Shown here: positions 16,696 through 25,059 of the stretch, piece by piece
Layout of the letters: every line of letters begins with the position of its first letter
How positions within the stretch are numbered: position 1 is the first letter of the stretch
Source of the DNA: FEN-1139 sp964396375
Lineage (GTDB): Bacteria > Myxococcota_A > Polyangia > Polyangiales > Polyangiaceae
Length of the DNA stretch: 64,000 nucleotides
Assembly (NCBI GenBank): GCA_964396375.1
Contig: CAYNEY010000021.1
Span: forward strand, 1-64,000
Reading direction: 5' to 3'
Translations under genes and position numbers: made by a program
The notes under the pieces: generated by a model
Database searches by the model: none
What the model was told of the DNA's origin: nothing
What the model saw: only the letters and a program-made list of their open reading frames with translations

Positions 16696-18117
16696 TCAGG
16701 CGAGCTCGGTGTGACCCATCAAGAACAGATCGATGTGACGGGCCGCGCGCCGGCCGTCGGCGATGGCCCACACCACCAGCGACTGTCCGCGCTGGCAGTC
16801 TCCCGCGGCGAACACACCGGGCACGCTGGTCATGCAACTCCGATCAATCAGAAGATTTCCACGTCGATCGAGGGTCGCGCCGAGTTCGGCTACAAGGCCT
16901 GTAGGCTCGGGGCCGAGGAATCCCAGCGCCAACAGGACCAAGTCGGCGGGGAGGGTGAACTCGGTGCCTGCGATCCTCTCTACGCGACCGCCCTCATGAT
17001 TCACCCGGACGCACTCCACAGCAGTCAACCGGCCGTCTTCTCCCACGAAGCGCTCGGTCATCACGCCAAACTCCCGTTGACCACCTTCTTCATGAGAACT
17101 CGAGGTGCGCAGCATCAGCGGCCAGCGCGGCCAAGGGGTGGTGGGCGAGCGAGTGGCTGGGGGCTTTGGCATCAGCTCGAGGTTCACGATAGAGAGCGCA
17201 CCCTGGCGTATCGAAGTTCCCACACAGTCACTTCCGGTGTCGCCACCGCCGATCACGACCACGTGCTTCTGACTAGCGTGGATGCTGATGGGCTCAGCGA
17301 TATCCTGGCCAGCGACACGGCGGTTCTGCTGCTCCAGAAATGGCATGGCGAAGTGAACGCCGGACAGCTCGCGACCCGGAACAGCAAGGTCGCGGGGGAC
17401 GCGTGAGCCGATTGCCAGACAGATCGCGTCATGGTTGCATCGAAGCTCGGCTAGAGTCACCGTTTTGCCGATCTCCGTGTCGAGTACGAAGCTCACCCCC
17501 TCCAGCTTCATTTGCTCCACGCGCTGCGAAATCAGCGACTTGTCGAGCTTGAAGTCCGGGATACCGTACACCAGAAGGCCGCCGATTCGATCGGTGCGCT
17601 CAAAGACGGTCACCGTGTGTCCGGCACGGGCAAGTTGCTGAGCCGCTGCCAATCCGGCTGGTCCTGAGCCGATCACTGCCACTCGCTTGTCGGTCTTCTG
17701 TTGTGGTGGGCGAGGGGTAACGAGGCCGGCCGCGAAGGCTTGGTCAGCAATGGTGTGTTCGATCTGCTTGATGCTGACCGGGTCTTTGTTGATGCCGAGC
17801 GTGCACGCTGCCTCGCAGGGCGCGGGGCAGACGCGACCCGTGACCTCTGGGAAGTTGTTGGTGCTGTGCAAGGAATCGATAGCGGAGGCAAGGTCGCGTC
17901 GGTAAGCGTGGTCGTTGAAATCGGGAATCAGATTATTCAGCGGACAGCCGTTGTTGCAGAATGGGACTCCGCAGTCCATGCAGCGCGCTGCCTGCTCGGT
18001 GAGCTGAGGCTCCAACACGGGAAGCTCAAACTCTGAGTAATTCCGAATTCGCTCAGTGATCGGGCGGCGTGCAACCTCTCTGCGTTCGAACTCGAGAAAA
18101 CCTGTGACTTTGCCCAC
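16696..18117 (-). CDS. gltD: Glutamate synthase small subunit
   Basis: GltD takes electrons from NADPH and passes them through FAD and Fe-S clusters to GltB. The 473-residue protein has the N-terminal cluster cysteines Cys46, 49, 54 and 58 (ARCMDCGVPFCNNGCP) and Cys97, 101 and 105 (RVCPAPCEAAC). The FAD motif VIGSGPAGLAAAQ is near 148-160, the NADPH motif is VVVIGGGDTGSDC, and the C-terminal FAD contact is FAAGDCQRGQSLVVWAI. Length is normal. It follows gltB by 45 bases on the same strand. Confidence 0.96.
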   Translation of the reverse strand: MGKVTGFLEFERREVARRPITERIRNYSEFELPVLEPQLTEQAARCMDCGVPFCNNGCPLNNLIPDFNDHAYRRDLASAIDSLHSTNNFPEVTGRVCPAPCEAACTLGINKDPVSIKQIEHTIADQAFAAGLVTPRPPQQKTDKRVAVIGSGPAGLAAAQQLARAGHTVTVFERTDRIGGLLVYGIPDFKLDKSLISQRVEQMKLEGVSFVLDTEIGKTVTLAELRCNHDAICLAIGSRVPRDLAVPGRELSGVHFAMPFLEQQNRRVAGQDIAEPISIHASQKHVVVIGGGDTGSDCVGTSIRQGALSIVNLELMPKPPATRSPTTPWPRWPLMLRTSSSHEEGGQREFGVMTERFVGEDGRLTAVECVRVNHEGGRVERIAGTEFTLPADLVLLALGFLGPEPTGLVAELGATLDRRGNLLIDRSCMTSVPGVFAAGDCQRGQSLVVWAIADGRRAARHIDLFLMGHTELA

Positions 18118-18162
18118 GATGACTCCTCTGTCTTCTGTATTTCGTCTGGTGAGGGGGTGCGA

Positions 18163-21100
18163 CTACTCTGCAGCTGCGACCGACTTCATGGCCTCGAGCA
18201 CCCGCCGGTATTCTCCCGGAACCACGCGTACGAAGGCGCGGGCGAGCTCAGGGAAATCGGCGAGCAGCGCCTGAGCCTTGCGGCTCGACGTGCGCTCGTG
18301 ATGTTCCCGAAGCATCTCTTCGAGATAGTCGAGATCGGTCTGGTCGAGGGGTTCGACGTCGACTAGCTCGGTGTTGCAGTACTTGATGAAGTTCTGGTGC
18401 TCGTCATACACGTAGGCGACGCCACCGCTCATCCCAGCTGCGAAGTTGCGCCCGGTTCGACCGAGCACGATCACGCGGCCCCCGGTCATGTACTCGCATC
18501 CGTGATCGCCCACGCCCTCAACTACGGCCTCGCAACCGCTGTTGCGGACGGCGAAACGCTCGCCGGCTACTCCCGCGAAGAAGGCGCGACCTCCGGTTGC
18601 TCCGTACAGCGAGGTGTTGCCGATCAGGATATTCTGATCGGCGTCGAAGGTCGAACCGGCGCCATGGCGGATAGCGATCACTCCGCCGCTCATGCCCTTT
18701 CCGACGTAATCGTTGGCGTCTCCCTCCAGCGAAAGCAGCATGCCGTGAGTAACGAACGCGCCGAAGCTCTGCCCCGCCGAACCCGAGAACCTGAGCCGTA
18801 CGCGACCAGCGGGGAGTCCTGTGCCTCCGTGGCGACGCGCGATTTCACCTGCGATCATCGCTCCCACGGTACGGTGAACGTTTCGTACGGGGAGAGCCTT
18901 CTCGAAGGGAGCGTCGGCGTCCAGGGCAGCGCAGAGCTCGGGCATCAGCGACAGATCGAGGGCGGTATCGAGTCCGTGATCTTGAGTGGTGGTGTGGCAC
19001 ACCGGCACGGTGGCTCGCGCGGTCGTCTTGAGGACGTCGGAGAAGTCCAGGTGGGCGGGTTTGCCCGTGGTCGGTCGGAGTTCCAAGAGATCAGCCCGAC
19101 CAATCAGCTCCTCAAATCGACGCAACCCAAGCCCCGCCAGGATTGCTCGCACCTCCTCAGCCACGTAGAAGAAGTATCGGATCACGTGCTCCGGTTTGCC
19201 GTCAAACTTGGCACGGAGGCGTGGGTCCTGGGTGGCGATGCCGACCGGGCAGGTGTTCAGGTGGCACTTGCGCATCAGGATACACCCGGAAGCGACGAGC
19301 GGTGCCGTTGAAAACCCAAACTCCTCGGCCCCCAGCATGGCAGCGATCACCACATCACGACCGGTGCGGAGTTGTCCGTCCGTCTGCAACACCACGCGAC
19401 CCCGCAGATCATTCTTCACCAGCACTTGGTGGGTCTCAGCCAATCCAAGCTCCCACGGGATACCTGCGTGCTTGATCGAAGTCTGAGGTGATGCACCGGT
19501 TCCTCCATCGAATCCGGAGATCAAGATCACATCGGCGTGGGCTTTGGCGACGCCGGCCGCCACTGTGCCCACTCCTGCTTCGGATACGAGCTTGACGCTG
19601 ATTCTCGCCTTGGGATTGACATTTTTTAGGTCAAAGATGAGCTGCGCGAGATCTTCGATCGAGTAGATGTCGTGGTGCGGAGGCGGAGAGATCAGCGTTA
19701 CGCCAGGAGTAGAGAAACGGGTCTTGGCGATTACCGCATCCACCTTGTGGCCCGGAAGCTGTCCGCCTTCACCGGGCTTTGCGCCTTGGGCGATCTTGAT
19801 CTGCAGTTCGGTCGCGTTCACCAGATAGTGGGTGGTGACACCGAAGCGTCCCGAGGCAACCTGCTTGATAGCGCTCTTCTTAGAGTCGCCGTTTGGCTCG
19901 GAGAGGTACCGATTGGGGTCTTCACCACCTTCACCGGTGTTGCTCCGTGCGCCCAAACGGTTCATGGCAATGGCAAGGTTCTCGTGAGCCTCCCGGCTAA
20001 TCGAACCGAAGCTCATCGCACCGGTAGCGAAGCGCCGCACGATTTCGCTGGCCGGCTCCACTTCCTCGAGGTTGACAGCATCCCGAGTCGCCACCTCCCA
20101 GAGGCTGCGCAGCGTGATCGGACCCGAAGGCTGCTCATTGATGAGCCGTGAGTACTCGGCGTAGCTGGTTGCGGACTCGGCGCGAACGGCGTTTTGCAGT
20201 TGGCTGATCGCCTCAGGGCTCCACAAGTGACGCTCACCTTGGGCACGATAGTGGTATTGACTGCCGAAGGGCAGCGCGTTGGGCTGGGTGGTGCGGCGCG
20301 GGAAGGCCTGCGCGTGTCGGCGCGCCGTTTCGTCAGCGATCACATCTAGGTCAACACCGCCGATCCGGGAGACCGTGCCGGTGAAGTAGCGCTCGATCAG
20401 ATCTGGGGAGAGACCGATGGCCTCGAACAACTGAGCACCATGGTAGCTCTGGAGGGTGCTGATCCCCATTTTGCTCATCACCTTCAAGAGGCCCTTGCCG
20501 ATGGCCTTCTTGAACTTGGTTTTGGCAAGTTCAGGATCGGTGATCTCCGGCATCAAGCCATATTTGGAGAATTGCTCGACGGTATCGAGCGCAACGTACG
20601 GATTGATCGCGCCGGCTCCGTAGCCCACCAGAAGGCAGAAGTGATGGACCTCACGTGCCTCGCCGGTCTCGATCACCAGGCCGCAACGCATGCGTGCTCC
20701 GTTGCGCATCAGGTGGTGATGAACCGCGGCGGTGGCCAGTAAGCTAGGAATCGGTGCGAAGTTTTCGTCGGCACCGCGATCGCTCAGGATGAGGACGCTG
20801 TGGCCGTTCATCACGGACAGTGAGGCCTCGCGGCAGAGCTCGTCGAGCCCTGCCTTGAGTCCTGCCCCGCCCTCGGCCACCGGATACAGCATGGAAATGG
20901 TGGCAGGGATGCCGATGGTCGTCGTGTGGCCCATGCGCAGACGCGCGATGTCGGCGTTGCTGAGGATCGGGTGAGAGACGTGCAGCATATTCGCTTGTTC
21001 AGGCGTCTCGAACAAGATGCAGCCTTCGCCGCCGAGGTAGTTGTCGAGGCTCATCACCAGCTCCTCCCGGATCGGGTCGATCGGGGGATTGGTGACTTGG

Positions 21101-22665
21101 GCGAAGTGCTGCTTGAAATAGGAGAAGAGCAGCTGCGGCTCGTCACTCAGCACCGCCAACGGTGTGTCGGTTCCCATCGACCCAACCGCCTCTTGTCCGG
21201 TTGCTGCCATGGGCAAAATAAGCATTTTCAGCTCTTCTTCAGTGTAGCCGAACATGCGTTGGCGTCGCAGAAGGTGGTCACCGGTGGAGACTGGGATTCG
21301 CTTGGGGTTGACCGGAAGCTCCTCGAGGCGAACCGCGTGGTCGCGTAGCCACTGACCGTAGGGGCGGGCTCGGCAGATATCGTCTTTGAGCTCGCTGTCC
21401 TCGACAATGCGCCCCTCTTCGAGATCGACGAGGAACATGCGTCCTGGTTCCAGCCGTCCTTTGCGCTCGACCTCGTCGGGGGGAACGTCAAGCACGCCGC
21501 ACTCGGAGCCGAGGATCACCAGATCGTTCTTGGTGACGAGGAAGCGGGCGGGTCGGAGGCCATTCCGATCGAGGATCGCCCCGATCTGCTTACCGTTGGT
21601 GAAGGCGAGTGCGGCCGGTCCATCCCAGGGTTCGACCAGACAGGAGTGGTAGGCGTAGAAGTCGCGCTTGTGCGCGGGCATCAAACGGTCGTTCTGCCAC
21701 GCCTCAGGCACCAGCATCATCAGCACGTGAGGCAGGGAGCGACCAGCCTGGAGTAGGAGTTCAGCCACGTTGTCGAGGGCCGCCGAGTCGCTGCCCTGTG
21801 GTGAGATGATGGGAAGGATGTGGCGGATGTCCTGACCGAAGACCCGTCCGTCGAACAGCTGTTCACGCGCGTGCATCCACGCTACGTTTCCACGTAGGGT
21901 GTTGATCTCGCCGTTGTGGCACAGGATTCGGAAGGGTTGGGCAAGCTCCCAGGTTGGGAAGGTGTTGGTGCTGAAGCGCTGATGGACCATCGCGAGCGCG
22001 CTCGTGAGGCGTGGATCGTCGAGGTCACGGTAGAAACGCGTGAGCTGATCGGCGAGCAAGAGGCCCTTGTACACAATGGTGCGCGCCGACAGGCTCGGGA
22101 TGTAGAAACGCGACTTGTCCTCGATCGCGCTCTCGCGGGCCGTTCGCTCTGCCCATTTCCGTATCACGAACAGCTTGCGCTCGAAGCGGGGTTCATCGGA
22201 CTCGGAGGAGCCGATGAAGACCTGCTCGATGATCGGAGCGGAGTCTCGAGCGACCGGACCAAGGCAGGATTCGTCCACTGGCAATGGGCGCCAACCCAGC
22301 AGCTTCTGACCGGTGCCTGTGATCTTGTCTTCAAGGATCTGCTTCATGCGCGCGCGGGGTACCTTGCTGCGCGGCAGAAACACAAGCCCAGTTCCGTAGC
22401 TCCCGGGGGAGGGAAGGATGAAGCCGAGGCGCTCGGACTCCTCCAAGTAGAAACCATGGGGCAGCTGCAAGGTGATGCCTGCTCCGTCACCCGTCAGCGG
22501 ATCACAACCGCACGCTCCGCGGTGCACGAGGTTGAGCAAGATCTGCACGCCCTTTCTCACAATCTCGTGAGATGGCTTGTTCTTGATATTGGCCACCACC
22601 CCGATACCGCACGCATCATGCTCGAAACGAGGGTCGTAGAGCCCAGTCCTGGGAGGGAGATTCAT
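18163..22665 (-). CDS. gltB: Glutamate synthase large subunit
   Basis: GltB makes two glutamates from glutamine and 2-oxoglutarate and, with GltD, is the main ammonia-assimilation route. ATG 22665 follows TTGAGGAA; it encodes a short propeptide MNLPPRTGLYDPRFEHDA before the N-terminal nucleophile Cys19. The class II amidotransferase domain comes first, then the central domain. The FMN domain contains GFDGGTGASPQTSIKHAG, and the 3Fe-4S cysteines lie in CILMRKCHLNTCPVG. The C-terminal beta-helix has repeated GG motifs (YGATGGRAFF). Its 1500 residues match the family. Confidence 0.97.
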   Translation of the reverse strand: MNLPPRTGLYDPRFEHDACGIGVVANIKNKPSHEIVRKGVQILLNLVHRGACGCDPLTGDGAGITLQLPHGFYLEESERLGFILPSPGSYGTGLVFLPRSKVPRARMKQILEDKITGTGQKLLGWRPLPVDESCLGPVARDSAPIIEQVFIGSSESDEPRFERKLFVIRKWAERTARESAIEDKSRFYIPSLSARTIVYKGLLLADQLTRFYRDLDDPRLTSALAMVHQRFSTNTFPTWELAQPFRILCHNGEINTLRGNVAWMHAREQLFDGRVFGQDIRHILPIISPQGSDSAALDNVAELLLQAGRSLPHVLMMLVPEAWQNDRLMPAHKRDFYAYHSCLVEPWDGPAALAFTNGKQIGAILDRNGLRPARFLVTKNDLVILGSECGVLDVPPDEVERKGRLEPGRMFLVDLEEGRIVEDSELKDDICRARPYGQWLRDHAVRLEELPVNPKRIPVSTGDHLLRRQRMFGYTEEELKMLILPMAATGQEAVGSMGTDTPLAVLSDEPQLLFSYFKQHFAQVTNPPIDPIREELVMSLDNYLGGEGCILFETPEQANMLHVSHPILSNADIARLRMGHTTTIGIPATISMLYPVAEGGAGLKAGLDELCREASLSVMNGHSVLILSDRGADENFAPIPSLLATAAVHHHLMRNGARMRCGLVIETGEAREVHHFCLLVGYGAGAINPYVALDTVEQFSKYGLMPEITDPELAKTKFKKAIGKGLLKVMSKMGISTLQSYHGAQLFEAIGLSPDLIERYFTGTVSRIGGVDLDVIADETARRHAQAFPRRTTQPNALPFGSQYHYRAQGERHLWSPEAISQLQNAVRAESATSYAEYSRLINEQPSGPITLRSLWEVATRDAVNLEEVEPASEIVRRFATGAMSFGSISREAHENLAIAMNRLGARSNTGEGGEDPNRYLSEPNGDSKKSAIKQVASGRFGVTTHYLVNATELQIKIAQGAKPGEGGQLPGHKVDAVIAKTRFSTPGVTLISPPPHHDIYSIEDLAQLIFDLKNVNPKARISVKLVSEAGVGTVAAGVAKAHADVILISGFDGGTGASPQTSIKHAGIPWELGLAETHQVLVKNDLRGRVVLQTDGQLRTGRDVVIAAMLGAEEFGFSTAPLVASGCILMRKCHLNTCPVGIATQDPRLRAKFDGKPEHVIRYFFYVAEEVRAILAGLGLRRFEELIGRADLLELRPTTGKPAHLDFSDVLKTTARATVPVCHTTTQDHGLDTALDLSLMPELCAALDADAPFEKALPVRNVHRTVGAMIAGEIARRHGGTGLPAGRVRLRFSGSAGQSFGAFVTHGMLLSLEGDANDYVGKGMSGGVIAIRHGAGSTFDADQNILIGNTSLYGATGGRAFFAGVAGERFAVRNSGCEAVVEGVGDHGCEYMTGGRVIVLGRTGRNFAAGMSGGVAYVYDEHQNFIKYCNTELVDVEPLDQTDLDYLEEMLREHHERTSSRKAQALLADFPELARAFVRVVPGEYRRVLEAMKSVAAAE

Positions 22666-22994
22666 GATGTTCCTCAAGAGGCCGATGCTGGCCGAGGCAG
22701 CACGAGCGCGTGGCCTGCCTCGGCGCACGCGCGTCAGTCTAGTGAAGAGTGGTGAGCTGGCACGTCCCGATCGCAGGTGTAGGATGAGAAATGTTTCCGG
22801 CTCGAGCAGCTCGCAGGAGATTTCACGGCAACCCAGCTTTGCAGAAACTCTCCTGAAACAATCCTAGAATTTGCGGCCAGATGATGATCCGTGAGCAACT
22901 TGCCTCCGGCTCGCCTGAGGCGCGCAAGAGGACGGCCCCCAGGTCGAAGACCGTGGGGGCCGTCCTCTTGCGCGGGAACCCTCGAGCTTTGGGA
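22666..22994. other. Intergenic region upstream of gltB
   Basis: These 329 bases separate gltB from the START-like gene, both on the minus strand. The part at 22921-22974 is a very long hairpin listed separately. In the remainder I see the gltB ribosome binding site next to its ATG but no convincing promoter and no riboswitch or coding sequence. Confidence 0.5.
22921..22974 (-). terminator. Very long perfect hairpin after the START-like gene
   Basis: Arms of 21 bases (22921-22941 and 22954-22974) pair perfectly; the 12-base loop pairs further (GGTC/GACC), leaving one bulged G. It starts 20 bases after the stop of the 22995-23558 gene. It is a probable terminator, but no T-run follows in that direction. 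Confidence 0.6.
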
Positions 22995-23558
22995 TCAGGA
23001 GCGTTCGGCGTAGCTACGAACGTCACCGACCGCCTTGTCAGCGGCGTAGGCTACTTCGCCGGTGACCAGGGACCCAGGCACCGGAAGTTTCGGAACAATC
23101 AGCATCTCCAACCGGAGCTCGGACGATTGATCATCGACGCGAGCTATCCGCCACTTGGCATCGAGCCGCTCTACGTTGCCTCGAATCATGTGACCCTCAA
23201 GGATCTGCTCATTGCCTTGTGTGCGCAGCGGAGCGAAGCGGACCACCGCCCAGATCTTGGCGGCTCCCTTGAGGATTGGCACCTGCATGTAGACGTCCAC
23301 CGAGTCCTGGCTGCGACCAACCACCTTCACTCGCTCGAAACGGCGGATGAACTTGGTGTAACCGTCGAAGTCCGCCACCAGCTTCGATACTTCGTCCCTC
23401 GTCGCTCGCACCTGGGTGCGTGCGGCTCCAGCCTCGATCGAGCTGTGCGGGCTCGCGACAGTGTAGCGTGATGTGCGCTTGTCTTTGGCTTCGGCCGGAG
23501 CTGCGGCCATGAGCACGAGGGCGGGAAGGATGACAGCGAAAAGGCGTGTGTGTTTCAC
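22995..23558 (-). CDS. Secreted START/SRPBCC-like protein
   Basis: GTG 23558, six bases after AGAGG, opens a 187-residue protein with a clear signal peptide (HTRLFAVILPALVLMAAAPAEA, cleaved near residue 24). The mature part resembles the START/SRPBCC (COQ10-like) fold: TQVRATRDEVSKLVADFDGY, then FERVKVVGRS, VDVYMQVPI and a C-terminal helix ending in VRSYAERS. Such domains bind hydrophobic ligands in a deep pocket. A secreted version would act in the periplasm; the ligand is unknown. The family match is by pattern only. Confidence 0.7.
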   Translation of the reverse strand: MKHTRLFAVILPALVLMAAAPAEAKDKRTSRYTVASPHSSIEAGAARTQVRATRDEVSKLVADFDGYTKFIRRFERVKVVGRSQDSVDVYMQVPILKGAAKIWAVVRFAPLRTQGNEQILEGHMIRGNVERLDAKWRIARVDDQSSELRLEMLIVPKLPVPGSLVTGEVAYAADKAVGDVRSYAERS

Positions 23559-23866
23559 AGGAACCTCTTTCGACGGGGAGGCTGAAGACAGCGAGGTGCT
23601 GTCTGACTCTTTCCTCTGCAGGAGTCGTGCCGAACCTGGCCACGGTGAGTCATGTTTCAGTGTGCAGCTCAAGGACGGCAAATTGTCGCATACCTGGAGT
23701 ACCTGGGCGAAGATGCCGAAGACATCCAGGGTGAGGGCGATGGCCCCATCCACCGCCGGATCGAGACTCCAAGCGTGACGATCGATTCACAGGTGTGACG
23801 CCGAGGCACGGTATGGTGGTGGGGAAGCGACGAGGCGCGCCACCACCTCCTATCTTCCACCGATGA
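23559..23866. other. Intergenic region, bactofilin to START-like gene
   Basis: These 308 bases lie between two minus-strand genes. The region is open in the frame of the downstream gene, but that stretch lacks a plausible start and signal. I see no promoter, RNA gene or repeat beyond the AGAGG ribosome binding site at its low-coordinate end. Confidence 0.4.
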
Positions 23867-24244
23867 TCAGAGCGGCGCTGGATCACTCTCGGTGGGTGGG
23901 TTGACCGGCCCAATCTGGCACGTTCCCGCGAGTCGCACTCCCTTATCCATGTGAATTTCGGGAGATAGCAAGGAGCCTTCCACCTCGGAAGGTAGGTAAA
24001 GCTCGATGGATTTGGCTGCCCGCACGGTACCGCTCAGCCTTCCACCCTTCATGATCAGGGTGCCCACTTCGATGTCTGCTTCAATATCTGCCCCTTCGCC
24101 GATCACCAAGACCTCTTGGCCGAGGATTTGTCCGCGAAACTTGCCGTCCAGCCGAATGCGCCCCTCGAAGTAGAGTTTGCCTTCGAACTCCGTTCCCCGG
24201 CCGAGTAAGGCGGTGAGCTGTGCAGAGGGTAGGGAGGATTCCAT
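23867..24244 (-). CDS. Bactofilin
   Basis: The 125-residue protein is a polymer-forming cytoskeletal bactofilin. The central right-handed beta-helix (about residues 12-110) shows the six-residue rungs: GTEFEGKLYFEGRIRLDGKF, then GEGADIEADIEVGTLIMKG, RLSGTVRAAKSIELY and VEGSLLSPEIHMD. The tails are short and Pro-rich, as usual. Bactofilins form filaments without nucleotide and anchor cell-shape or chromosome-organising proteins in myxobacteria and Caulobacter. The start is ATG 24244 with GGGAGGA upstream. Confidence 0.93.
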   Translation of the reverse strand: MESSLPSAQLTALLGRGTEFEGKLYFEGRIRLDGKFRGQILGQEVLVIGEGADIEADIEVGTLIMKGGRLSGTVRAAKSIELYLPSEVEGSLLSPEIHMDKGVRLAGTCQIGPVNPPTESDPAPL

Positions 24245-24369
24245 GGCACGGGAATGCTAGCAGCAATTCGGCGGTGTAGAGGTGTGCCGCCTCGACTTCC
24301 TCGTGGACCGAAGAGGCTCAGTGCCAAGCGGTTGGCCAGCCGTGGCTGAGCGTGCTCCAATTGGGGGTG

Positions 24370-25020
24370 ATGACACCGTTCACACGTGCCTCATGGGTGA
24401 CCTTGGTGGGGCTGGGGTTCGTGGCCGATTTGGCCCTGGCCCAACCGAAGCCGGATCCCTCCGCGACTGGGGAGGGAGCACTTGCACCCGATCCCACGGC
24501 AGGGGTGACCGTAGTGGCGGAGGCTCCTTTAGCAGCCAGCTCGGCCTCGCCCGCCGCAACCAGCGGTGGGTACACCTGGACCGCGAAGAAGCCGGTGCGG
24601 CGATCGACTCCCGTATTTCGGGTCGATCCATCACGTCCATTGGTCGAGGCACCCAGTTTCGAGATGCTCGCAGACGGTCGAAGTCGGGTGATGTTGCCCG
24701 TGTCAGCGAGAACCGATGTGGGTCGGCGCGAGAAGAAGCGACGGGTCACCTTTGTGGTCGAACGCGCCCAGGTGGGCGTCGCCAACAACCTGAATCCCCT
24801 GGTTACCACCCATTTCTCTACCCCGTTGACACGGGCGCGCTTGACGCGGCAGAAGTCTTCGGTGAGCCTCGAACTCGAACTCCGTCGCGAGGTCGCTGTT
24901 ACCCACGAAGTGAAGGCCAACCCGGACGGTTCGATGCTGTTGATCGTCACCTTGCCCGCACTCGCTGTCAAAGCGACCCAGCAAACGGTCACGCCCCCCC
25001 CAAAAAACGTCTCGCGCTGA
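24370..25020 (+). CDS. Secreted protein, AMIN-like, unknown
   Basis: ATG 24370, just after GGGGG, opens a 216-residue protein with a signal peptide (TRASWVTLVGLGFVADLALA). A Pro/Ala-rich spacer to about residue 65 follows. The remainder (about 90-200) is beta-rich, with alternating hydrophobic residues: SRVMLPVS, RVTFVVERAQV, SSVSLELELRREVAVTHEV and GSMLLIVTLP. This resembles an AMIN-type domain, but I would not insist on it. It is 39 bases upstream of the LptD-like gene, so the two may work together at the outer membrane. Confidence 0.65.
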   Translation: MTPFTRASWVTLVGLGFVADLALAQPKPDPSATGEGALAPDPTAGVTVVAEAPLAASSASPAATSGGYTWTAKKPVRRSTPVFRVDPSRPLVEAPSFEMLADGRSRVMLPVSARTDVGRREKKRRVTFVVERAQVGVANNLNPLVTTHFSTPLTRARLTRQKSSVSLELELRREVAVTHEVKANPDGSMLLIVTLPALAVKATQQTVTPPPKNVSR

Positions 25021-25059
25021 GCTCGCTTTGGCTCGGCCAGAACCCAGCGAACGGTCTGC

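Noticed and set aside
22666..22920. Sigma-54 promoter or glutamine-responsive RNA upstream of gltB
   Set aside because: I found no TGGCAC-N5-TTGC pair and no recognisable riboswitch core.
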